Shown one piece after another: positions 26,400 through 34,378 of a DNA stretch of 64,000 nucleotides. The notes under the pieces were generated by a model. That model did not search any database and had not been told where the DNA came from. It saw nothing but the letters and a program-made list of their open reading frames with translations. Source of the stretch: Streptomyces mirabilis. GTDB taxonomy: Bacteria > Actinomycetota > Actinomycetes > Streptomycetales > Streptomycetaceae. The stretch's first letter is position 1. Every line of letters starts with the position of its first letter. A program made the position numbers and the translations under genes. Location: NCBI RefSeq assembly GCF_039503195.1, contig NZ_JBCJKP010000001.1, positions 744,001 through 808,000 of the forward strand, written 5' to 3'.

Positions 26400-26786
26400 G
26401 TGCCGTGGTCACCAGGCGCGTGGTGCTCTGGACAGCCCTCAGTGATCGCGGTGGCGGCTCATGGTCTGCGGGACCGTATCAGAGGCTCTTCGGTGGCCAA
26501 CGCGGCGTTGCAGGCGAAGGTCCGCGAGCTGTCTGTGGCCCGGGAGCGGGACCGTATCGTCGCTGACCACCGCGAGAGCGTGGTGCGGAAGATCTTCGAC
26601 GCCGGACTGGACCTGCACAGCACGGCCGGGGTGATCGGTGAGGATCCCGCGCAGATCCGGCTGATGCACGGCGTGGCCGAGCCGGACGGGGTGACCCGGG
26701 CACTGCGTGAGAGCGTGTTCGACCTGGACCACGACGCCGACTCCGCGAGCGTCGCCTCCGAGAAGTCTGAACCCGACGGGCAATGA
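26400..26786 (+). pseudogene. Possible remnant of a DevS/NarL-type sensor kinase dimerisation domain
   Basis: The segment VRELSVARERDRIVADHRES, VVRKIFDAGLDLHSTAGVIG and VTRALRESVFDLDH aligns by eye with the HisKA_3 region of DevS/OsdK-type kinases (RDRIARDLHDHVIQRLFATG, then GLDL, then IRE.IFAL). The phosphoacceptor stretch is altered (one residue shorter, HRES in place of HDHV), and no GAF or HATPase domain flanks it. A decayed sensor kinase of the same regulon is the best explanation. A chance similarity is possible. Confidence 0.4.
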
Positions 26787-27547
26787 CGCCAGGCCCCGCC
26801 ACGGCGACGGGGTGGATCCCGCCGGACCCGACGAACCCGCCGGAACCGCGACCGCCAGCGGCAGTTGGGCAACCGTCTGCTCGGCCTCACACCTGAGACC
26901 GCGCATCCCTGTCCACGGTCACGCCGATCCGCACCCCGTCGCCGACCGGCAGCATCTCGGGCAGGCGTGGCCGGGCCCGCCGTAGTCGACCTCAGACCGC
27001 TGATCACGCCGGCGCGGTCCGTTGGCCTCGGGTGGGGCGAGCAGCACAGCCAGGATGTCGTGCAGGGCCCGATGACCCGGTTCGCGGCCATGCGTGCTCG
27101 ACTGCCCGTACGTGTGGGCACTCAATGAGCGCCGCCGGGGCGACGCTCGGCCTTGTAGGTCCCGAGCACGCTCTCGGGCGCCCGTCCGTAGCCGTCGGGC
27201 AGTCGGATGTCGAGCGCCACCGCTGACCAAGGTGATGCCGGTTCCGTCCTTCAGCAGACCGTGCACACGGGCCGTATCACCTGGTCGTGCGGCAGGAGGC
27301 CCCCGGATGGGGCTCTCGGCGCCGGGCCGTTCGCCGTCGGATGCACCTCGCCACGTGCCGCACACCCACACTCATGACGCACTGGTGCACGAAATCGGCC
27401 TCGGTGTCGCGACCTTGTTCCCGCCCCCGGTCGAAGGCACAGGAAGGGGACTCACGGACCCGGTCACGGGACCGGGTGGCACTGGGTCCGGACCCGGCGG
27501 CCGGGCCAGTCTGGATTTGCTGACGAACGATCAAAGGAGTGGAGCAG
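26787..27547. other. Long stretch without a supported gene
   Basis: No complete gene is visible on either strand. On the minus strand short pieces such as LLKDGTGITLVS and ALDIRLPDGYGR look like response-regulator fragments, but they are out of order and in different frames. Boxes near 27468-27495 belong to the downstream hpf gene. Confidence 0.35.
27468..27495 (+). promoter_or_regulatory. OsdR/DevR-like box and adjacent palindrome before hpf
   Basis: GGGACCGGGTGGCA at 27468-27481 is a divergent copy of the recurrent motif, and GGGTCCGGACCC at 27484-27495 is a perfect 12-bp palindrome of similar composition. They end about 52 bp before the hpf ATG. Confidence 0.38.
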
Positions 27548-27967
27548 ATGACTTCAAGACACACCGGCGGCCATGCCCCCACGACAGCCGCCGTGCAGGT
27601 ACGGACCGAGGGCGAAGTCGACGAGGAATCCGTCGCCTACGCCCGGGCCAAGCTCACCGCGCTGTTCGACCGACCGGAGATGGTCGGCATCGGCGGCGAG
27701 GTGCGGATCACCAGGGCCGCAGCGCATCACGCCGAGCAGCCTTGGTCAGCTACCGCCGAGATCCAGGTGGGAAGCGACCTCTTGGTCGTCCACGCCAGGG
27801 AGACGAGCGCGCACGCACTCGCGGACCGGCTGCAGGACCGGCTGCGCAGCCGCATGGAGCGCGTCGCACACCGCACGGACACGGCCCGCAGGTCGGCCAC
27901 CCCGCCCCCGTGGCGCGGCGGCCCGAGCGACGACCAGGAGCAGGACCGGGCGGAACGTACACCGTAG
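27548..27967 (+). CDS. hpf: Ribosome hibernation promoting factor-like protein (HPF/RaiA fold)
   Basis: The 139-residue protein shows the sigma-54 modulation/S30AE fold: VQVRTEGEVDEESVAYARAK, LTALFDR, VRITRAAAHHA, SATAEIQVGSDLLVVHARET and HALADRLQDRLRSRMERVAH. Proteins of this fold bind the small ribosomal subunit and shut down translation in dormancy. The long-form C-terminal dimerisation domain is absent, since only a polar tail follows. ATG 27548 is preferred because an AAAGGAG site lies 9 nt upstream. Dormancy boxes upstream fit a DosR-type target. Confidence 0.82.
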   Translation: MTSRHTGGHAPTTAAVQVRTEGEVDEESVAYARAKLTALFDRPEMVGIGGEVRITRAAAHHAEQPWSATAEIQVGSDLLVVHARETSAHALADRLQDRLRSRMERVAHRTDTARRSATPPPWRGGPSDDQEQDRAERTP

Positions 27968-28114
27968 CCACCGCCGCGGTTGCGCGCGCGGGCCCAGGGC
28001 ATCGTCGGGGCGGTCGACAGGTTCATCGGTTAGTGCCGGCCGAGGCCGAGCACGACACTGCGGCACGAGGTCGCCTCGGGGCGGTTCCTGGCTGTACGGG
28101 AGCTGCCCAACCGC

Positions 28115-28547
28115 ACGGCCCACGCCGACGGGCACGAGGACCGGGGGCCGCTCGGCGCAGGCTGCCACGGACAGCGCCACGGAGCCGGGCAGATGGCCGG
28201 TGCCTCGGCCCAGCCCCCGAGAACCGAGCACCAGTAGCTGTGCCTTCCGTGCGACGGCAGCCGGGGCCGCGACAGGCCGCTGATCGATGTGGTCCGCTGT
28301 GATCCGCAAACCGGGGTGACGACAGGTCAGGGATGTCTCGACCTCACGCAGCATCCGCACGGACCGGTCCGCGCCGCGCGACGGCACCTGCCCTGCGAAC
28401 GGTACGTATGCGTGCGGCTGTTGGCCGCAGGCGTGAACAAGACGCGACGGGGCCACACGGAGCACCGCTTCACGGGCGGCCCGGTCGGCCGCTACGAGGC
28501 TTTCGGGCGAACCCGTCCAGGCCGACGGTGACAGCACCGGAGGACAT
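28115..28547 (-). pseudogene. Universal stress protein pseudogene
   Basis: The ATG at 28547 opens VTVGLDGF, then a frameshift near 28505 moves the homology to PESLVAADRAAREAVLRVAP, SRLVHACGQQPHAYVPFAGQ, AQLLVLGSRGLGRGTGHLPG and SVALSVAACAERPPVLVPVG. This is a full first UspA domain including the GSRGLG motif. The second domain expected in this type is not recognisable. A good box at 28627-28640 lies 80 bp upstream. Confidence 0.75.
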
Positions 28548-28626
28548 GAGCGGAGCCTCCTCCAGGATGTGCTCACACTCCTGTCTCCCGTGTGCCTCAT
28601 GGAAGAACGGGCCACAGGTCCGTATG

Positions 28627-28640
28627 CGGCCGACCGGCCC
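28627..28640 (-). promoter_or_regulatory. OsdR/DevR-like box before a broken USP
   Basis: The minus strand reads GGGCCGGTCGGCCG, differing at one position from the best copies before hydB. It lies 80 bp upstream of the broken USP start. Confidence 0.45.
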
Positions 28641-28724
28641 TTGTGCGGGTCGGCCACACCCAACTGTTCGGGGCACCGCCGCTGTCGCGCGGCAGTGCCC
28701 CCGATCACGATGGGCGCCCGGCTG

Positions 28725-29342
28725 TCACTTGAGCCAGGTGTGCCGGCTGACGACCGGCAGCCGCGCCCAGACCTTTCCCAGGCCCCAGGTGGCACCGGCG
28801 CCGACGGCCGCGAGGGCGATCAGGACGACGGCGTAGATGAGGTGATAGTCCGCGAACGGGTTGGACGACATGCTCAGCGACCCGTCGGACAGGTGCTTGG
28901 CCGGCGGCCACTCCGCGATCCACATCAACGCCATCATCGCCGTCCCCGCCACGGCAGCCGGCCGCAGCGCGACACCGAGGACAAGCGCGACGCCGATGCC
29001 CAGCAGACCGAGCATGAACAGCCAGTTCGCCCAGCCGGCACCGGCCCAGTCGTGGAACGTGGACTCCATCGGACCCGCCGCCACCGAACTCAGGAAACCC
29101 TTCGTCGGCGAACCGCCCTCGATCCAACCCTTCCCGGACGCAGTCGCGTAACCAAACCCGAACGCCTTGTCCAAGAACGCCCACAAGAAAACGAACCCGG
29201 TCAGAACACGGAGCCCGGCGAGGACGTAGGCGCTGGTGGTGGCCGCCGCCGTGTCGGTAGCGGCCACCGGTGCCGCCCCGGTCCGGTACAGGGACGGGAT
29301 GCGGAACTCCAGGCGGTGGTGCGGTTGGTTGTGGATCGCCAT
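28725..29342 (-). CDS. DoxX/DoxD-family membrane protein
   Basis: The 205-residue protein has four predicted helices: YVLAGLRVLTGFVFLWAFLD, NWLFMLGLLGIGVALVLGVA, AVAGTAMMALMWIAEW and HLIYAVVLIALAAVGAGATW. The loop FGFGYATASGKGWIEGGSPT and the AEWPPA motif are typical of the DoxD-like (thiosulfate:quinone oxidoreductase-related) family. ATG 29342 is chosen over the in-frame ATG at 29351 because the AAAGGG site is 9 nt from the former and abuts the latter. Boxes at 29431-29466 lie about 90-125 bp upstream. A redox role at the membrane is inferred. Confidence 0.88.
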   Translation of the reverse strand: MAIHNQPHHRLEFRIPSLYRTGAAPVAATDTAAATTSAYVLAGLRVLTGFVFLWAFLDKAFGFGYATASGKGWIEGGSPTKGFLSSVAAGPMESTFHDWAGAGWANWLFMLGLLGIGVALVLGVALRPAAVAGTAMMALMWIAEWPPAKHLSDGSLSMSSNPFADYHLIYAVVLIALAAVGAGATWGLGKVWARLPVVSRHTWLK

Positions 29343-29430
29343 GATGCTCATCCCTTTCCAGGACACGACACGTTGGATTCGACGACTCTCGTTGCACTTC
29401 GAATATCTCGCTCCGGCCGGGAATTCCGCA

Positions 29431-29466
29431 GGGACTGCACGACCCGCGCGAGGGGCCGAACGTCCT
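29431..29466 (-). promoter_or_regulatory. OsdR/DevR-like boxes before the DoxX gene
   Basis: The minus strand reads AGGACGTTCGGCCC (complement of 29453-29466), a copy of the recurrent motif. The adjacent GGGACTGCACGACCC at 29431-29445 resembles the mycobacterial DosR half-site GGGACT. They lie between the USP stop (29478) and the DoxX start (29342). Confidence 0.42.
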
Positions 29467-29477
29467 TTCCTGCCAGA

Positions 29478-30311
29478 TCATTTGGCGCCGGGCATGACGA
29501 CCACGGGGCAGTGGGAGCGATGCAGCAGAGTGTGCGCGACCGGGCCCAGTCGCGGCCCAAGCCCATGAGTACGTCGGTGGGCGCCGACGACCACCACGGC
29601 CGACTCACGCGTGGCCTCCAGCAGGGCCCGCGCCGGTCCGGTGCGGATCGTGCGACTCTCCACCTCGACCCCGGGGTACCGCTCCCGCAGCCGGGCCAGA
29701 GCGAAACGTGGCACGGCGTCCTCCCCTCCACTCTGACGGGCGAGTTGATCCGGGCCCGGGCTCGTCGCCGGTACCAGCGGGGGCAGTTCGGGGCTGACAT
29801 GCCGGTGGGTCCAGGAGTGCAGGACGCACAGCGGGGCATTCCGTCGCTCAGCCTCACGGAAGGCGTAGACGGCCGCTTCCTCGTCGGAGTCGTCCTCCAG
29901 GCCGAGCAGTACGGACCCCCTTTCGTCACACGGATGGTCTCCGCGGACCACCAGCAACGGACTGTGCACATGCGCGGCCAGACGCAGACTCACCGAGCCG
30001 AGCAACAGCCCCGCGACTCCGCCCATGCCACGGGACCCCACAACGACCAGGTCCGCGTGCTCACTCTCGCGTACGAGCGTCCGTACTGGACTGCCGACGG
30101 CGTCCCTGGTCATCACGGACAGTTCGGGGTGACGTGCGCCGAGACGCGTGACCGCAGACGCCAGGACCGGTCCGGCCTCGTCACTGTCGGGCACGGCATA
30201 CACGACGACCAGTTCGACTCCGCGCCGCACGGCCTCGTCCGCGGCCCAGTCCAGCGCCCGGACGGAGATCAGCGAACCGTCCACTCCGACGACCACATAT
30301 TGGGGAGTCAT
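29478..30311 (-). CDS. Universal stress protein, two UspA domains
   Basis: The 277-residue protein has two UspA domains (about 4-130 and 138-275). Domain 1: YVVVGVDGSLISVRALDWAA and the ATP motif GSRGMGGVAGLLLGSVSLRL. Domain 2: SVLLGLEDDSDEEAAVYAF, VVVVGAHRRTHGLGPRLGPV and CPVVVMPGAK. The start ATG lies at 30311. It is upstream of, and codirectional with, the DoxX gene. Upstream copies of the recurrent box lie at 30484-30521. Confidence 0.94.
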   Translation of the reverse strand: MTPQYVVVGVDGSLISVRALDWAADEAVRRGVELVVVYAVPDSDEAGPVLASAVTRLGARHPELSVMTRDAVGSPVRTLVRESEHADLVVVGSRGMGGVAGLLLGSVSLRLAAHVHSPLLVVRGDHPCDERGSVLLGLEDDSDEEAAVYAFREAERRNAPLCVLHSWTHRHVSPELPPLVPATSPGPDQLARQSGGEDAVPRFALARLRERYPGVEVESRTIRTGPARALLEATRESAVVVVGAHRRTHGLGPRLGPVAHTLLHRSHCPVVVMPGAK

Positions 30312-30346
30312 GTCCCGTTTCCCTTCTGCTCCGTGCTCACGGTGTT

Positions 30347-30394
30347 CGGCCCGAGGCGCGGTCGCCCGGGCCCGGGCGACCGCGCCTCGGGCCG
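30347..30394. terminator. 48-bp perfect palindrome
   Basis: Bases 30347-30370 are an exact inverted copy of 30371-30394 with no spacer. On the minus strand it lies downstream of the truncated flavin-fold gene (stop 30527), so it may terminate that transcript, and it lies 36 bp upstream of the USP start. Formation as a cruciform or extremely stable RNA hairpin is possible. Confidence 0.65.
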
Positions 30395-30483
30395 GCTCAC
30401 GGAAAGGGGTTCCCGCCGCGGCTCCGCAGACGATGCTCGTCCTCCACGGGCGGTCGAATCAGGGGCTACGGGAACCTGTCGGC

Positions 30484-30521
30484 ACGCCGTTCGGCCCCTT
30501 GTCGTAGGGCCGTACGGTCCC
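30484..30521. promoter_or_regulatory. Two OsdR/DevR-like boxes
   Basis: ACGCCGTTCGGCCC at 30484-30497 and GGGCCGTACGGTCCC at 30507-30521 resemble the recurrent motif; the second is a near-perfect palindrome. They lie 170-210 bp upstream of the minus-strand USP start and just after the truncated flavin-fold gene. Confidence 0.38.
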
Positions 30522-30526
30522 GGCGT

Positions 30527-30874
30527 TCAGGGAGTGAGGTCCACCCCGTACATCGAGCGCCCCTCGACAAGTTCACGCCCCGACACCAACTCGGGCTCGA
30601 CGCGGACGAAGACGTCTGCCGGCGAGGGCGCCCAGGAACGCGGCCTCGTGCGGGTCAGGCGTTCGCGTTCAGTCAGGCCGGTCACCACCGTGGCCATGCC
30701 GGTGAGGACGACACTCCCACCGGAGTGCGCGGCGGCGTCGGTCTCGAAGGCGACCACCGCGCCGTCGATCGCACGCACCAGTTCCGATGCCGCCGAGGTG
30801 CGCAGCACTACCGCGCCGTCCTCGTCCAGGGAGAAGTTGACCGGCAGTACGGCGGGCAAGGCCTGGCGCGTGTT
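30527..30874 (-). pseudogene. Pyridoxamine 5'-phosphate oxidase-fold protein, N-terminus missing
   Basis: The frame opens only at 30874, after a stop, with NTRQALPAVLPVNFSLDEDG, then VVLRTSAASELVRAIDGAVV and FETDAAAHSGGSVVLTGMAT. This is the flavin-binding split-barrel of small PNPOx-like proteins common in actinobacterial stress regions. About 35-40 N-terminal residues, which normally precede 'TRQALPAVLPVNF', are absent. An internal ATG could give 110 residues, but the barrel would lack its first strands. The upstream broken alcohol dehydrogenase has lost its C-terminus, so one deletion probably removed both ends. Confidence 0.72.
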
Positions 30875-30895
30875 CTAAGGCGAGAGTCCCTTACC

Positions 30896-31760
30896 GCGTC
30901 GCGATCCGGCGCCCTGCGAAGCTCAGGGGATCGATGCGCACCCACTCGCCGCGCCGTCCGCACGCCGACGTTGGCGACGTGCCCGCCGAGCCGCGCCATG
31001 CGTGCACGGTTCGAAGGTCTCCGGGACGCCGACCGCCTCGATGACGACGTCCGCACCCAACCCGTCGGTGAGGTCGGTGATCAGCTGCTCGGGGGTTGCT
31101 CGGGCATCCACAACGGCGTCGGAGCCGAACCGCTTCGCCGCGTCCAGCCGGGCGAAGCCCAGACCCACGGCTACGACCCGCTCGGGCGAGAAACAGCCGG
31201 GCGGTTGCGATCACCGCCGGTCCGACCGGGCCGGCGCCGACGACGGCGACGGCGACGGCGTCTCCGGGGCGCATGTGGCCGTCGAGCACGCCCACCTCGT
31301 AGGCGGTGGGGAAATATCCGCGAACAGGACGGCGTCCTTGGCGTCCAGCGTGCTGGACAGGTGGACGGACAGGTCGGCGCGCGGCACCCGCACCTACTCG
31401 GACCGGTGCCGTCGATCAGGTCGCCGAGGATCCAGCCTCCGTCGCCCCCGCACTGGCCGTACATGGCCTTGCGGCAGTACGCGCAGCGTCCGCAGGCGGT
31501 GATGCAGGAGACCAGGACACGGTCCCCGGGCCGTACGGTACACACGTCGGAGCCCGCTTCCACGACGTCTCCGACCGCCTCGTGGCCGAGGACCGTGCCG
31601 GGCGCACCTCGGACACATCGCCCTTGAAGATGTGCAGGTCCGTTCCGCAGATCGTGACGGCGTCGACACGCACGATCACATCGGCGGGGTCCTTGACGCC
31701 GGGGTCCGGGACCTCCCCCCAGGAGGACTGTCCCGGGCCGTGGAAGACGAAGCCCTTCAT
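30896..31760 (-). pseudogene. Zinc-dependent alcohol dehydrogenase pseudogene
   Basis: The ATG at 31760 starts a clear MDR protein: VPDPGVKDPADVIVRVDAVT, ICGTDLHIFKGD with the catalytic cysteine. Homology then moves between frames: GHEAVGDVVEAGSDV-type residues, CGRCAYCRKAMYGQCGGDGG (structural zinc cysteines), SVHLSSTLDAKDAVLFADIS, MRPGDAVAVVGAGPVG-type cofactor loop and DAVVDARATPEQLITDLTDG. At least four shifts are required, and the last ~90 residues are missing. The box at 31827-31840 suggests it was a dormancy-regulon member. Confidence 0.82.
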
Positions 31761-31826
31761 GACGTCCCTTCGTTTCTCCCGATCACCCCGCTGGTCTCAG
31801 CTTGTCCGGTACGTGGGTCCTTGCTC

Positions 31827-31840
31827 GGGCCGGTCGGCCC
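31827..31840. promoter_or_regulatory. OsdR/DevR-like box before the broken alcohol dehydrogenase
   Basis: GGGCCGGTCGGCCC is identical to the two best copies before hydB. It lies 67 bp upstream of the alcohol dehydrogenase start at 31760. Confidence 0.5.
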
Positions 31841-31947
31841 TCAGCGCCCCGGCCAACGGGGTCGTTCGTGGTCGGGTAGCCGGATCACATCGTTGCGACT
31901 TGACGGCCGTGCGCTGGGCCGAGCGGCCCATGTCGAACAAACGGGCG

Positions 31948-31961
31948 GGTCCGATCGGCCC
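31948..31961 (+). promoter_or_regulatory. OsdR/DevR-like box before the STAS gene
   Basis: GGTCCGATCGGCCC is a good copy of the recurrent motif, ending 35 bp before the ATG at 31997, a position suited to direct activation. Confidence 0.45.
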
Positions 31962-31996
31962 TTCCGTGCGCCCCGCCGAGCCGGTTGGCTCGGGCC

Positions 31997-32467
31997 ATGA
32001 CCGAGATCCACACCACCACCCTGCGCTCCTCGGAGCGCGTGCTCGCCGGGACGACCGTCGTGGAACTGCGTGGCGAGATCGACCTCGTCTCGGCGCAGCC
32101 GCTGTCGGCGCGTCTGGACGCGCTGACCGCGGGCCCCTGCCCCGATCTCGTACTGGACCTGCGCCACCTGTCCTTCATCGACTGTGCCGGGCTGGGTGTC
32201 CTGTGCCGGGCACGGAACCGGATCGCGGCAGGGTACGGACGTCTGCGGCTTGTCACCGACGACACCCGTTTCCTTCGGATCCTGCGCCACACCCACCTCA
32301 GTGGCGTCTTCGAGGTCCACGCACGGCTGTCGGACGCCCTGGCCCGTAGGCAGACGCCTCCGCCGGCCCGGACGTTGATACCGCGCGGCTACGCCGTCAC
32401 GTCCGCCGGACCGCACGCGGTCGTGGCCGACGTCGCCGTCAACGCCGGTCTCCACGACCGGACATAG
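31997..32467 (+). CDS. STAS-domain protein (anti-sigma factor antagonist-like)
   Basis: The 156-residue protein holds a STAS domain (about residues 12-112): TTVVELRGEIDLVSAQPLSA, PDLVLDLRHLSFIDCAGLGV and GRLRLVTDDTRFLRILRHTH. In SpoIIAA-type antagonists the DSSG stretch carries the phosphorylated serine. Here it reads DCAG, so the usual phosphosite is absent. A 40-residue tail of unknown role follows. ATG 31997 is preferred over an in-frame TTG 12 nt upstream. Partner-switching with a sigma-factor regulator is the likely theme, but the partner is not in the window. Confidence 0.85.
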   Translation: MTEIHTTTLRSSERVLAGTTVVELRGEIDLVSAQPLSARLDALTAGPCPDLVLDLRHLSFIDCAGLGVLCRARNRIAAGYGRLRLVTDDTRFLRILRHTHLSGVFEVHARLSDALARRQTPPPARTLIPRGYAVTSAGPHAVVADVAVNAGLHDRT

Positions 32468-32471
32468 CGCC

Positions 32472-32487
32472 TCCGCTGTGCAGCGGA
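32472..32487. terminator. Short convergent hairpin
   Basis: Seven-base arms (32472-32478 and 32481-32487) pair around a 2-nt centre, between the STAS stop (32467) and the phosphatase stop (32529). It is short, so termination is plausible but not sure. Confidence 0.35.
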
Positions 32488-32528
32488 CGGTTCAGCTCCT
32501 GTCCCGTCGTTGCGGACCGGCGGCAGGG

Positions 32529-34139
32529 TCACCTCGAGTGGCCGTCGGAGCGTCGGCGGTGGAGCGTGAAGGTCTCGAACACCGACAGGTCGCCGTTCGG
32601 CTTGTTCACGTTGTAGTAGGTCACGTGCATGCGGGTGGTGTCACCGGGGTGCCCTCCGGGGTCGACGGTGAAGGCGGCGAAGCCGTAGGGGTGCTCGATG
32701 TCCCGGACCCCGGTCCAGACCGCCTCCTCCTTGGTGTAGGTGGAGGTGCGCTTGCCGTTGGAGCCGGGGGTCGCCGACACAGCGGTGATCACCTTGGCGG
32801 TGCCGTCCGTGAAGAACTTCTCGTTCGTCGTGCCCGAGACGCCTCCGCCGCCGAGGATCATGTGCACGGTGCCAAGACCGGTGTCGATGGAATCGGTGGC
32901 CTGGGAGACCGGGCGCGGGGTCAGTGTCTCGCTGCCGGTGACGACACCGCGAACGGCGAGCGAGCGCTCGTAGTTGTGCTCATGGCCGCACAGCACGAGG
33001 TCCACGCCGTACCGGTCGAACAGGGGCCCGTACTTCTGGCGCAGGCCCAGGTCGGCGCCGTTCGCGTCCGAGGAACTGATCATGACCTGGTGCATGGCGA
33101 CGACCACCCAGTCGACGTCACCGGAGGAGCGCGCCGCCTTCAGCTCCTTCTCCAGGAAGGCGAGTTGCCGTCCGCCGGAATAGCCACTGATGTAGACGTC
33201 GCCACCGTCCTGGAGACAGTTGTCGTCGTTCTGCAGCACGATCACCCGGACGGAGCCGACCGTGAACGCGTACCACAGGCCCGCGAGTTCGGCGTCGGTC
33301 TCGGTGGAGGGCAGGGTGAAGTAGGTCTGGTAGGCGCCGAGCCCGAGCGGTCCGTTGGCCTTCTCGATCTCGTGGTTGCCTGCCGCGGGCATCCAGGGGC
33401 GAAAGCGCGCGGAACGGGTGTTGTTGGTGAAGAAGTTGTTCCAGGTACGCACCCGGTCGACGTCCAGGTTCGCGTAGCACAGGTCGCCGTTGAGCAGATG
33501 GAAGAGCGGGGCGACCTGCTCGATGCCCGTGACGATGTCCTTCGTCGCGGGGGTGGAGTTCGCGTCGAGCGCCACCTTGCCGTCGGCCGCCCAGGTCACC
33601 TGCGGAGCGGACTGGTCGCCGAAGCTGGTGAAGGTGAACGGCTTCCGTCCACGCGGAGCGGTGCGAAAGGTACCGCTGTCGGGCGTCGTGCCTTCGTGGG
33701 TGGCGAGGTAGACGTAGTCGGTGCCCGGGATGAGCCGGTTCAGCGAGGCGTGGTGGACGTGGACGGTACGGCTGGAGGTGCCGTCCACGTAGGTGACGGT
33801 CCGGGCGTCGGCGCTGGATCCGAAGCCGTGCTCCAGCGTGCCGTAGTGCACAACGGGTCTGGTCACCGGTCTGTCGGTGATCCACGACACCGTCATCTGG
33901 GTGCGCGGGTCCGCCCCGAAGGTCAGGTGCAGCCCTTGGACCGGGGGCGCACCGGCCGAGTCCGCGGTGAGGTGAAGGGCCGGGGCGGTGAGCGGAGCGG
34001 CCTGCGCCGTACCTGCTCCCAGCAGCGGGGTGACGGCCGCGCCGGCCCCCGCCGTACCGAGAAGGCCCAGCGCGTGGCGACGGCTGACCCCCTCGGAAGA
34101 CTTCGTCGACTCGTCCGATGTCCCTGTCTGTGTGGCCAT
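32529..34139 (-). CDS. Secreted purple acid phosphatase-type metallophosphoesterase
   Basis: The 536-residue protein has a Tat signal (SRRHALGLLGTAGAGAAVTP, cleavage after AQA near residue 48). A fibronectin-like N-terminal domain follows (LHLTFGADPRTQMTVSWITD, then TVHVHHASLNRLIPGTDYVY). The metallophosphoesterase core has the metal-ligand blocks SFGDQS, LLNGDLCYAN, AAGNHEIE, VVAMHQVM and CGHEHNYERS. A C-terminal extension closes the fold. It should hydrolyse phosphate esters outside the cell. ATG 34139 follows an AGAGAGGG site, and the Tat motif begins about 20 residues in. Confidence 0.93.
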   Translation of the reverse strand: MATQTGTSDESTKSSEGVSRRHALGLLGTAGAGAAVTPLLGAGTAQAAPLTAPALHLTADSAGAPPVQGLHLTFGADPRTQMTVSWITDRPVTRPVVHYGTLEHGFGSSADARTVTYVDGTSSRTVHVHHASLNRLIPGTDYVYLATHEGTTPDSGTFRTAPRGRKPFTFTSFGDQSAPQVTWAADGKVALDANSTPATKDIVTGIEQVAPLFHLLNGDLCYANLDVDRVRTWNNFFTNNTRSARFRPWMPAAGNHEIEKANGPLGLGAYQTYFTLPSTETDAELAGLWYAFTVGSVRVIVLQNDDNCLQDGGDVYISGYSGGRQLAFLEKELKAARSSGDVDWVVVAMHQVMISSSDANGADLGLRQKYGPLFDRYGVDLVLCGHEHNYERSLAVRGVVTGSETLTPRPVSQATDSIDTGLGTVHMILGGGGVSGTTNEKFFTDGTAKVITAVSATPGSNGKRTSTYTKEEAVWTGVRDIEHPYGFAAFTVDPGGHPGDTTRMHVTYYNVNKPNGDLSVFETFTLHRRRSDGHSR

Positions 34140-34378
34140 GGTGCCCTCTCTGGCGAGCAGTTGAGCTGACAACGACCGCACCCTGGCGCGCCCCGGCGGC
34201 CCCTGAGTGAACGGTGCGTTGCCAGACGGTCGTTGCGCCGCGAGAGGCGGGCCACGAAGGCGATTCTTGCCCCTGCCTTTGCCAGTGACCGCCCCGCCGT
34301 TGACGTGACCGGACCACGGCCCTCGATGAGGGAGGGTCCCTTCCACCCGGTCGCCCTTCGTCGAACGAGCGCGACGGA

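Noticed and set aside
26787..27371. A response-regulator pseudogene on the minus strand
   Set aside because: Short phrases resemble receiver-domain motifs but occur in the wrong order and frames; similarity may be chance.
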